From positions 1-64,000 of the forward strand of contig CAZFHS010000010.1 of assembly GCA_964518955.1 (NCBI GenBank): a stretch of 64,000 bases of DNA, read 5' to 3'. Under the pieces are notes generated by a model that searched no databases, was not told the DNA's origin, and saw only the letters and a list, made by a program, of their open reading frames with translations. This DNA comes from JBDGYW01 sp964518955. Its GTDB lineage: Bacteria; Gemmatimonadota; Gemmatimonadetes; Gemmatimonadales; GWC2-71-9. Every line of letters starts with the position of its first letter. Position 1 is the first letter of the stretch. Shown piece by piece: positions 55,442 to 63,428 of the stretch. Position numbers and translations under genes: made by a program.

Positions 55442-56278
55442 TCAGATGTTGAGGGTGACGCCGTCCAGGTATGCGAGGCTTCTTCCCATCTTTCCGATAC
55501 TGTCACCACCTCTCACCGTCATCAGCAGCCGTTCTAGTCCAAAACCGATGCCGACCCATGTATCTGTGATGCGCCACGCATGGTCTAGTGCGTGGGGGCC
55601 AACCGCACCAGACCCCAGCTCGAGCCCGTCCGTGCCAACCACGTCCACCGTTTTTCCGTAGACTGCGGACTGTGCCGCCTCTAAACGATATTCCTCGATC
55701 CCAGCAGTCTGGGTTACGAGCGCAGCCAACTCACGGATCCGACGGTTCCGGTCTTCTTTTGGGAGCCCGAACTCGCACAGGTTGAGCATGGTGAATTCGT
55801 TGGTGTGTTTCGCTCCCTGAGATTCCTTCCGGAAACAAGATCCGATCTCGAAGATGCGCACCGGCTTTTCCCAAAGGCGTAACAGGTCTTTGACCACATA
55901 GTAGAGATGCGGGGCAAGCATTGGCCTGAGGCAACGGTCTTTGTCCAGCCAGAAGACCTGGCGAATCAAGTCGTGGGTTTCGTCAACACCCATCTTGGCC
56001 AGTAGCCCACGGGACAAAATGGTCGGTGTTACTACCTGTACGAACCCGCTTTGCACGAGGGCGTCCACGAGCTTGGTTTCCAGGCGACATAGTTCGGGTC
56101 GACCGTGGTTCTTTCTCATCTCCGCGAGGTCATTCCTCCGCTGCTTTGCGAGCGCGTCCTCCAGCACTTGAAAAGCACGGTCACGTTCTTCCTGATCCTC
56201 GAATCGCTCGGACAATTGAGTCCGGTCGGCATCGAGCGCCTTGAGTCTGTTCGTTTGAGTTTCCGACCAGGTTATCAC
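55442..56278 (-). CDS. pylSc: PylSc, catalytic domain of pyrrolysyl-tRNA synthetase
   Basis: 278 residues, class II synthetase core. Nearly every signature of bacterial PylSc is present: GFVQVVTPTILSRGLLAKM, CLRPMLAPHLYYV (motif 2 start), IFEIGSCFRKESQGAKHTNE, NLCEFG, and motif 3 GIGFGLERLLM, with LAYLDGVTLNI at the end. GTG start, no clear ribosome site. A five-codon leader frame overlaps it. It charges tRNA-Pyl with pyrrolysine. First protein gene after pylT. Confidence 0.95.
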   Translation of the reverse strand: MITWSETQTNRLKALDADRTQLSERFEDQEERDRAFQVLEDALAKQRRNDLAEMRKNHGRPELCRLETKLVDALVQSGFVQVVTPTILSRGLLAKMGVDETHDLIRQVFWLDKDRCLRPMLAPHLYYVVKDLLRLWEKPVRIFEIGSCFRKESQGAKHTNEFTMLNLCEFGLPKEDRNRRIRELAALVTQTAGIEEYRLEAAQSAVYGKTVDVVGTDGLELGSGAVGPHALDHAWRITDTWVGIGFGLERLLMTVRGGDSIGKMGRSLAYLDGVTLNI

Positions 56279-56350
56279 TAGGGCTTTTCCATTAGCTGGT
56301 TCGCTGCCTCTTGTTGTTCTGCGCTGCCGGTGTGGCAGGGGAGGAGGAGG

Positions 56351-56424
56351 TGGTGGGGAGCCCCGGAGTCACACCGAGCTATGTGGGTTTAGAGCCCACA
56401 CGATCAAGTAGCGATCCACTCCCC
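56351..56424 (-). tRNA. pylT: tRNA-Pyl (anticodon CTA, amber suppressor)
   Basis: 74 bases that fold into the unusual tRNA-Pyl shape. Acceptor GGGGAGT/GCTCCCC, one-base linker G, D-stem GATC/GATC, a six-pair anticodon stem TGTGGG/CCCACA with loop CTCTAAA (anticodon at 56390-56392), a three-base variable loop TAG, T-stem CTCGG/CCGGG and an encoded ACCA end. Six-pair anticodon stem, tiny variable loop and missing TTC in the T-loop are diagnostic of tRNA-Pyl and cause normal tRNA finders to miss it. It lies 72 bases upstream of pylSc on the same strand. Confidence 0.95.
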
Positions 56425-56652
56425 ACGACGGTTGCTCCATTCGACGGAAGTCAAATCCTCTGCGTCCAAGTTGATCCTCCGCATGAAACGTGTCAATCGA
56501 CCTTGCAACGGGCTGTTTTCACAACAATGATATCTCAGAGGGTAATTGCGGCGACCCTTGTCCTGGGATGAACCCCCGGGTACAGTGTTTCATATAATGA
56601 AAGCCGGTTTCAAAAAGAAGCTCGCCTGAGAGCGGGGAGAAGGCAGGTCCGT
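56425..56652. promoter_or_regulatory. Divergent control region between pylT and mtbB
   Basis: 228 bases. For the pyl side a TTGACA box is on the minus strand at 56491-56496, with no convincing -10. An ATGAAAC half-site is at 56483-56489. For the mtbB side a perfect TATAAT (56593-56598) lies inside the palindrome at 56588-56602. A 10-codon frame (56597-56629, MKAGFKKKLA) sits in the mtbB leader and resembles the start of iclR. GGGGAGAAGGCAGG precedes the mtbB ATG. Confidence 0.6.
56588..56602. promoter_or_regulatory. Candidate IclR operator overlapping the mtbB -10 box
   Basis: TTTCATATAATGAAA is a perfect dyad (6-3-6). The -10 hexamer TATAAT is inside it, so a bound regulator would block transcription. 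The surrounding 36 bases match the iclR start region at 31 positions. Confidence 0.6.
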
Positions 56653-58059
56653 ATGAGCAGTGATGAGATTCTGACCAGAATGGGTGACGGTGAGAGGATC
56701 ACCATGCCCATCTCCGAAATCAAAGATGAGATTCTGGCCGGCACCGAGGATGCGGCTGAAAAGGGACGTATCCCGCAACTGACTGACGAGGAACTCGACA
56801 AACTCTACGAGATCTTGGCGGACCCCTCGCGCATGGTCAGTGTGGAGCCGGGCCAGGAGGTCGTCGTCACCGACGATGGTGGTACGATGAGTTTCTACTC
56901 GGGGCAGGACGGTGGCGGTGTTGGTGTCCCGATGAGCAGGATGCAGGCGATTCTGACTTACGAACGCGCCTGCGGAGCGGACACCACTTCGATGGGCCAC
57001 AGCGACTACAGCTACAAGCCTGTCAAGCCAATTATCAACTTCGAGACGAACGAGTACTACACCGCGTCGCTCATGACCACGGCGCCGTTCTTCTACGGAG
57101 CTCAACCGAACCTCGGACTCTACTACCAACCCGACGGTCCGTGCGTGAATCCGGCGGAGCTTCTCGCAGAGGGTGACATAGAGGGGGCCAAGAAAACCCA
57201 AGAGGATGCCGCCCAACACCTTCGGCGCGACCTTGGGTTTGTCGTGCGCAAGCTCGACGCCGTGGGCTGCGAAGGGATCAACTTCGACACCTCCGGGTCT
57301 GCGGGTGACGCCGACTACATGGCCGCTCTCCAGGCAGTACAGGACGTGAAACAGGAGTTCTCCCACATGCCCGTGATCCTCGGTGCATCGGGGGAGTTCG
57401 TTCTCGGCATGCATGGCTCCGTCGAGTTTGACGGCAAGCGCTTGGCGGGACTATACCCGCACGAACAGGTCAAGGTGGCTGAGTCTGCCGGCGCCGATAT
57501 CGCAGGCGTCGCAGTGAACACCAACACCAACGAATCGGTTGCCTGGAACCTCGCGCGCGCCGCCACATTCGTGAAGGCCGCTACTGAGGCCTCCGATATT
57601 CCCGTCCACGTGAACGTCGGCATGGGGGTGGGGGGAGTTCCCATGATGGAGCAACCTCCCATCGACAGCGTGTCGAGGGTTTCCAAGACGCTCGTACAGC
57701 TTGGGAAAGCGGATGGCTTGTAGATAGGCGTCGGCGACCCAATGGGTATGCACATTTCGCATATCATGACTTCAGGAATGGGTGGTCTGAGGACTGCTGG
57801 AGATCTGGTAGCCTGGATGCAGATGACTCGAAAAATGAAGATCAATGAGGCGAAAGAATATGTGGCCGGAAAGCTCGGGATCGATATCATCGACCTGACC
57901 AACGAGGAAGTGATGCGCCAGCTCAGGGAGGACCTGGGAATCGGCCTCGTAACCTCAGTGTCGGGGAGTCCCAAGGGCATACGAGCCAAGATGAAGATTG
58001 CGGAGCTGCTCGATATTCGGATCAACTCGGTGGAACTCTTCAAATCCCAGATTGGATAA
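56653..58059 (+). CDS. mtbB: MtbB, dimethylamine:corrinoid methyltransferase with pyrrolysine at residue 357
   Basis: 469 codons with an in-frame TAG at 57721-57723 (codon 357), ending in TAA; archaeal MtbB is about 467 residues with its TAG at almost the same place. Sequence on both sides is family-like: GMGVGGVPMMEQPPIDSVSR and KADGL before, IGVGDPMGMHISHIM after the amber. Other matches: YSYKPVKPI, GAQPNLGLYYQPDGP, ASGEFVLGMHG. Pyrrolysine binds the amine for methyl transfer to cobalt(I) corrinoid. Followed after seven bases by its corrinoid protein. Without decoding of TAG the product would lack the active residue and the last 111 residues. Confidence 0.97.
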
Positions 58060-58066
58060 ACGGATC

Positions 58067-58705
58067 ATGTCAGCTGAAGTCTTTGAGAGCGCGATTGACG
58101 TCATCGTCAAAGGGAATGCGGAAGCTGCCCTAGAGGTTGCCGAGAAAGGCCTGGGTGAGGGAGTCGACCCAATTGAGCTGATCAACCAGGGGTTCATCCC
58201 CGGCATCAAGAAGGTCGGTGATTTGTTCGGGTCGGGCAGGCTCTTCCTACCTGAACTCATCATGTCGGCCACCGCGATGGAGCGGGTCACAGAACGGATC
58301 AACCAGTCGATCCCCAGCGGTCAGGAACAAACGCAGGGTCGAGTAGTCATCGGGACTGTGGAAGGGGACGTACACGATATCGGCAAGACGATAGTCGTCT
58401 CCCTGCTCAAAGCCAACGGCTTTGAGGTCCTGGACCTTGGCCGGGACGTGGCCATGTCTGCGTTCATCGAAGAGGCAGACAAGTTCAATGCTGACATCAT
58501 CGGCACGAGTGCGCTGCTCACTACCACCATGCCCGCGCAGAAACAGTTGGAAGAGGAACTGAAAAAGGCGGATCTAAAAGACCGATTCAGAACCATGGTT
58601 GGCGGAGCGCCGGTCACTCACCGCTGGGCCAAGAGAATTGGGGCGGATGCCTTTGCGGAAGATGCGGGCGAAGCCGTGAATCAGGCCAAGGGTCTTCTAG
58701 CTTAG
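58067..58705 (+). CDS. mtbC: MtbC, dimethylamine corrinoid protein
   Basis: 212 residues: helical cap then B12 domain with GDVHDIGK (cobalt-ligand histidine), TSALLTTTMPAQ and GGAPVTHRWAKRIGADAF. Start ATG 58067, seven bases after mtbB. It accepts the methyl from dimethylamine via MtbB. Its stop is TAG with a TAA five codons later in frame, a natural back-up if TAG is suppressed. Close in length to the second corrinoid protein at 46.6 kb. Confidence 0.94.
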   Translation: MSAEVFESAIDVIVKGNAEAALEVAEKGLGEGVDPIELINQGFIPGIKKVGDLFGSGRLFLPELIMSATAMERVTERINQSIPSGQEQTQGRVVIGTVEGDVHDIGKTIVVSLLKANGFEVLDLGRDVAMSAFIEEADKFNADIIGTSALLTTTMPAQKQLEEELKKADLKDRFRTMVGGAPVTHRWAKRIGADAFAEDAGEAVNQAKGLLA

Positions 58706-58713
58706 GAGAGATC

Positions 58714-59763
58714 GTGCTAAGTCGAGTAAAGGTTTTGGTGGTATCGGTTGCCGTGGTTCCGTTCACCTTGTCGTTGGTAGGGTGCGTCCAGGAAGTCGAA
58801 ACTCCGACTGTCGAAGACGCAGTCGAACTCGTCTCACAAACGCACTACCAAACGTATCAGCTGGCGGTAGAGAGCATGGGGCTCGGTCTTTACGGCGGGT
58901 CCGACTACGACATGGGGTACCGAAACCGCGATAGCTTTGAAGGTCTCGGCTCGCTCGGAAATCAGGAAACGCGTATCTACCTGCAAGACATGTTCAGAGA
59001 TATGGGGCTGGAGGTCTCTGTGCAGGGAGAGTACTTGAACGTGGTTGGCGAAATCACGGGTACAACAACTCCCGAGAACATCTACATCATAGGAGCGCAC
59101 TACGACCATCTGGGCGGCGACGGGCCCGAGGAGGACGATCGGCCTGGTGGAGACGACAACGCATCAGGAACTGCTGGCGTTTTGGAGGCCGCTCGCGTTC
59201 TGAGCCAATATCAGTTCGAGTCGACGATCCGTTTCATCGGATTCAACTTCGAGGAGGACGGACTCGCGGGCAGCAAGGATTATGTGGAAAATCATGCGGT
59301 CCCATACGCCGAAAACATCTTGGGTGTGGTCAATATGGACATGATCTTGCGACCGGGTTCGGATGTCGAACCGAACAACGTCATAGATGCCGAGGTGGAA
59401 GCTCAAGCAAAACATCTGCCTTCGATCGCTTGGGCCCAGGCTTTCTTTCAGGCTGCTGCCGACTATGTCCCTTCACTCATCGTCAACGACACCATCATCG
59501 AAACCGAGTCGGGCAGCGACAACGATTCGTTCCTGAACGCAGGGTATCCTGCGTTTCTGGTCATTGAGAATTCGCTGCCGGATTTCTGGGATGCGAACAG
59601 CTACTACCACACTTTCGAGGATGCTTCCGACCGACTGGCTAACGACCCGGGTAGCCCCACTGGAGTGAGCTACGACTACGCATTCGCGACCGACGTCACC
59701 AAAGCTGTGGTAGCGCTGTTGGCTCGGGAAGCAGTGTTGGTGTCGGGGCCGGCACAACACTAG
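58714..59763 (+). CDS. M28-family metallopeptidase lipoprotein
   Basis: 349 residues. GTG start after TTAGGAGAG, eight bases downstream of mtbC. Lipobox LVGC. Zinc-site motifs IIGAHYDHLGG, GGDDNASGTAGVLEAAR, NFEEDGLAGSKDYV, VNMDMIL and the late YYHTFED histidine. It is not obviously linked to amine metabolism; release of N-methylated amino acids from peptides would be a speculative tie. Stop is TAG. Confidence 0.9.
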   Translation: MLSRVKVLVVSVAVVPFTLSLVGCVQEVETPTVEDAVELVSQTHYQTYQLAVESMGLGLYGGSDYDMGYRNRDSFEGLGSLGNQETRIYLQDMFRDMGLEVSVQGEYLNVVGEITGTTTPENIYIIGAHYDHLGGDGPEEDDRPGGDDNASGTAGVLEAARVLSQYQFESTIRFIGFNFEEDGLAGSKDYVENHAVPYAENILGVVNMDMILRPGSDVEPNNVIDAEVEAQAKHLPSIAWAQAFFQAAADYVPSLIVNDTIIETESGSDNDSFLNAGYPAFLVIENSLPDFWDANSYYHTFEDASDRLANDPGSPTGVSYDYAFATDVTKAVVALLAREAVLVSGPAQH

Positions 59764-59806
59764 GCAGACATTCAAATCTTCGACTAGTCCCTGAGGGGTA
59801 CGGGCG

Positions 59807-60784
59807 ATGACCAAGCTTGCCGTAGTCTCCGAGAAGACGGTTCTGAAGATCATCACTCGCCAACTGGCTTTCGATGCCGTCAAGGAAGCATTCGAGGCCG
59901 TTGCGGCAAAACGCGCCGAAGTATTCGAAGTTGCAATCGGGACTGGGCTGTGTGACGGAGAAGCGTTTGCCATCAAATCGGGTATCGATCGCGAGAACGA
60001 ACTAGTCGGCTTCAAATGCGGCACATACTGGGCAGGTAATTTCGAAAAGGGCGTACCTGCCCATGGCTCGACGATCTTGCTGCTCGATTCAGAAACAGGA
60101 TTTCCCGAAGCGTTGGTGAGTGCCTCCTATTCAAACGGTTATAGAACTGCCGCCGCCAATGCGATTGCAGTCTCGACTCTTGCTCGTTCCGATGCAGCTG
60201 TGATGGGCGTCATCGGTGCAGGGCATCAGGCTGAGCAGGAGATTCGGGCAGTCGCAGAAGTGAGGGCGCTCTCCCTGATCAAGATTTCAACTCGCTCTGA
60301 ATCGCGAGCCAACTGGATAGCCGAACGCTTGAAGGGCGTGGACGTCGACATCCAATTCACTAGTCCGGAAGACGCTGTGCGTGGCTCCGACATAGTTACC
60401 ACCGTTACACCTTCGGAATCGCCGCTCGTTAGTGACGAATGGGTAAAAGAAGGCACTCATATCTCGGCGATGGGTGCTGACGACAAGGGCAAGTACGAAC
60501 TTGATACGGCCATTCTGAAACGAGCGAGTCTATTTGCGGATTATCCCGCACAATCAGTCGTTATCGGTGAATTCCAGCACGCCTTTCACGATGGCCTCAT
60601 AAACTCGGTCGACGATATCTGTGCCATTGGGTCGGTCACGCTTGGCGAATCCCCAGGTCGAGACTCTGAAGAGCAGATTACGGTCTTTGACAGCTCAGGT
60701 ATCGCGATACAGGACCTGACTGTCGCGGGCGCGATTCTCGAGGAAGCACGGCGCTTGGATCAAATTCAATCCATAGACTTTTGA
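59807..60784 (+). CDS. Ornithine cyclodeaminase/mu-crystallin family protein
   Basis: 325 residues. NAD site VMGVIGAGHQAEQEIRAV, N-terminal substrate region SASYSNGYRTAAANA and HISAMGADDKGKYELD. Related to but clearly different from the member at 45.7 kb. Possible reactions include ketimine reduction, cyclodeamination or N-methyl amino acid turnover. The following PLP-enzyme gene is next to it with a near overlap, suggesting one pathway. Confidence 0.9.
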   Translation: MTKLAVVSEKTVLKIITRQLAFDAVKEAFEAVAAKRAEVFEVAIGTGLCDGEAFAIKSGIDRENELVGFKCGTYWAGNFEKGVPAHGSTILLLDSETGFPEALVSASYSNGYRTAAANAIAVSTLARSDAAVMGVIGAGHQAEQEIRAVAEVRALSLIKISTRSESRANWIAERLKGVDVDIQFTSPEDAVRGSDIVTTVTPSESPLVSDEWVKEGTHISAMGADDKGKYELDTAILKRASLFADYPAQSVVIGEFQHAFHDGLINSVDDICAIGSVTLGESPGRDSEEQITVFDSSGIAIQDLTVAGAILEEARRLDQIQSIDF

Positions 60785-60795
60785 GGACCGGCTGC

Positions 60796-61908
60796 ATGCT
60801 ATCCTGTGGTGATTATTGCGTTGCAGATCCGGACGCGTTGGAGACTCCTGCCATGCTGCTCTTCCAGGACATGATGTACCACAATATTCGCAGCATTTGC
60901 GAGATGGTACACGGCGGCGAGAACCTGATGGTCCACGTCAAAACTCACAAGTCGGAGATGGTCGCGCGCAAACAGATCGAGGCCGGGATCGATGGCTTCA
61001 AGTGCTCTACTCTGAAAGAACTGGAGATGGTGCTCCAGGCCGGTGCTCGCAAGGCGATCCTTTCGTTCCCTCAGGGCCAGGAGCGCAAGGTCGAGCGGCT
61101 ATGCGATCTGATCTCATCCTATCCGGACGCTTGGGTAGCCACCATCGTGAGTAGCCCTCATCACGTCGAGGTGTTGGCGACCGTAGCCGCTCGCCGCCGA
61201 CAATCGATACGTGCAATGCTGGACCTGGACGTCGGAATGCACCGAACGGGAATAGAAATCGGACCGAGTGCCGAGGCGCTTTACCGTCGAATCCACGAAG
61301 ATGAATTCCTCGAGCCGGCAGGTCTTCACCTATACGACGGGCACGACGAGTTCTCCGACCCTGCACAAAGGCAGGAGGCAGCGCAACGGCACGAGGAGGC
61401 CTTGCGGGAGTTTCGGAGTCAGATCGAGGCGGCGGGGATGCCGGTTCCATGCGCGGTTGCTGGCGGAAGTTGGTCGTTCGCTCACTATGCTCTTTCGGAA
61501 GGATTGCACGGGTCCCCGGGCTCATTCATCTACTGGGATTGGGGATATAGCACCGTGATGCCCGACAGACCATTTCGATGGGCTGCGTTGATTCTGACGC
61601 AGGTGGTGGATTCGTGTCCGGACGAGGGATTGATAACGACTGATTTGGGTAACAAGGCGGTCAGCGCAGATCTGCCCATAGACGAGCGAGCATGTTTGTT
61701 GGGTTTGGACGATGCCCAGTTCGTACACCAGAGCGAAGAGCACGGGGTGTTCCGAAATCCGGGCGAACTACCTAGCGTGGGTGAGTATCTATTGGCGGTA
61801 CCTGGTCACACATGTACCACGACAGTACTCCACCCTGGTGTTCACGTAATCGATGCCGACGGTGAGGTGGTCGACTACTATCCGCACACGGCGCGCGATC
61901 GACTTTAG
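60796..61908 (+). CDS. D-threonine aldolase/D-serine dehydratase-like PLP enzyme
   Basis: 370 residues. ATG 60796 follows GAGG; a TTG at 60781 overlaps the previous stop and is an alternative. Alanine-racemase-type barrel with the PLP lysine in VHVKTHKS, LDLDVGMHRTG, and a C-terminal metal-site domain with VPGHTCTTTVLHP. Family members cleave D-3-hydroxy amino acids to glycine and an aldehyde or dehydrate D-serine. TAG is immediately followed by TGA. Confidence 0.9.
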   Translation: MLSCGDYCVADPDALETPAMLLFQDMMYHNIRSICEMVHGGENLMVHVKTHKSEMVARKQIEAGIDGFKCSTLKELEMVLQAGARKAILSFPQGQERKVERLCDLISSYPDAWVATIVSSPHHVEVLATVAARRRQSIRAMLDLDVGMHRTGIEIGPSAEALYRRIHEDEFLEPAGLHLYDGHDEFSDPAQRQEAAQRHEEALREFRSQIEAAGMPVPCAVAGGSWSFAHYALSEGLHGSPGSFIYWDWGYSTVMPDRPFRWAALILTQVVDSCPDEGLITTDLGNKAVSADLPIDERACLLGLDDAQFVHQSEEHGVFRNPGELPSVGEYLLAVPGHTCTTTVLHPGVHVIDADGEVVDYYPHTARDRL

Positions 61909-62123
61909 TGATGGCTGGTCAGGAGGCTTGAGATGTGCAAACCGTATTGCATGTGCTTTCAGACGACGAGAAGTCGCGAGTCCATGAGCTCCCTCAGAGT
62001 CCTTTGCTTTCGGAGCATAGGCACAGCATCTATCAGAAGTGAACGGGTTGGAACTCGACACGATATAAAACGAGCAGATCGGTACTCGGAGTAAGTGAAT
62101 CTGACTGTTAGCGGAGGTCACTT

Positions 62124-63428
62124 TTGAGCACCACTGACACGCAGCAACACCCGAGGCGAATGCTGAGCAGCGGTTTCACCTTGGCTGTTGTAGTCGGCGG
62201 AATCATAGGCCTAGGCATCTTGCGCACGCCAGGAGAGGTGGCAGCGCTTATTCCCAATCCGTTGATGTTTGTGTCGTTCTGGGTGTTGGGCGGCCTGTTT
62301 GTACTTGCGAGCGCGGCAGTGGTGGCCGAACTGGTGGGCATGACGCCGCGATCCGGGGGAACCTACGTCCTGGTGCGACGCGCCTACGGGCCGTTCCCCG
62401 GTTTCGTCATTGGCTGGGTCGACTGGTTGACCTTCGTCGCCGACATAGCCTTCAAGGCGGTCGTCGTCACAGAATTTGCCGCATTGTTGATTCCGGCAGT
62501 CGGTCAATGGCAAACGCCATTGGCAATTCTGGTGTCCTCCGCGTTCGCAGCTCTGCAATTACGGGGCGTTGCTCTGGGCGCGACAATCCAGCAGATCGCT
62601 GCTGCCACCCTGGCACTGATCGTTGTCGGCTTCACACTGGCGTTGGTATTCGCAGAGTCGGCGGTGAGCAGTGGTGCGACTTCAGTTCCCCATGTGGCTA
62701 ACGGATTCGGCGCCTGGAGTCTTGTGATCGCATCCATCATTTATGCCTACGACGGCTGGTATTATGCCGCCTATTTTGGTGGCGAAATCAAGGGGGGCGG
62801 TGGGGCTGTGGCGCGCTCCTGTATCAAGGGAACGGTCATCGTAATCCTCCTCTATGCATTTCTAATGGCGGCGTTGGCTTGGAAGGCGCCGCTCGGCAGT
62901 CTGGCCGGCAACGAACTGGCATTGGCCGGCGCCTTGGAGATGGTCGTCTCCCCACTCGCGTCAACCGTCGTACTGGTTGCAGCAATGATTATGTTGTTGG
63001 CCTACCAGAACCTGAACTACATGGGCACGCCCCGAATTCTGCAGGCACTGGCGGTCGATGGCCTGGCCGTCAGGCGCGCGGGAGAAATCTCAGAGGGCGG
63101 AAATCCGATCTTTGCAGTGCTGGTGTCGTGGGCGCTTTCAATTGGCCTGATTTTGATCGGTGGGTTTGAGTTCTTGCTGCACCTCTCCGTCTTCTTTTAC
63201 CTGTTCTTGTATGTCATGCTGATCGCGGGAGTGTTAATCCTGCGTTCACGCCAGCCGGACGCCGACCGCCCGTATCGGGCCTGGGGTCACCCATGGAGTA
63301 CGTATTTGTGTCTTCTGGGTTGGCTACTCATCGCCCTGTTTCAGGTAACGGCCGAAATCGATACCGCCGCATACGCCGCGATTATGGTGGCGGTATCCTG
63401 GCTGGTGTATCGTAGTCTGGCGCGATGA
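62124..63428 (+). CDS. APC-family amino acid permease
   Basis: 434 residues, about 12 helices. TTG start after GCGGAGGTCAC. First helix GGIIGLGILRTPGEVAALIP, substrate loop GMTPRSGGTYVLVRRAYGP, and helix 6 region IYAYDGWYYAAYFGGEIKGG. Lies 215 bases past the PLP enzyme; could import its amino acid substrate or a methylated amino acid. Its TGA overlaps the next ATG. Confidence 0.9.
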   Translation: MSTTDTQQHPRRMLSSGFTLAVVVGGIIGLGILRTPGEVAALIPNPLMFVSFWVLGGLFVLASAAVVAELVGMTPRSGGTYVLVRRAYGPFPGFVIGWVDWLTFVADIAFKAVVVTEFAALLIPAVGQWQTPLAILVSSAFAALQLRGVALGATIQQIAAATLALIVVGFTLALVFAESAVSSGATSVPHVANGFGAWSLVIASIIYAYDGWYYAAYFGGEIKGGGGAVARSCIKGTVIVILLYAFLMAALAWKAPLGSLAGNELALAGALEMVVSPLASTVVLVAAMIMLLAYQNLNYMGTPRILQALAVDGLAVRRAGEISEGGNPIFAVLVSWALSIGLILIGGFEFLLHLSVFFYLFLYVMLIAGVLILRSRQPDADRPYRAWGHPWSTYLCLLGWLLIALFQVTAEIDTAAYAAIMVAVSWLVYRSLAR

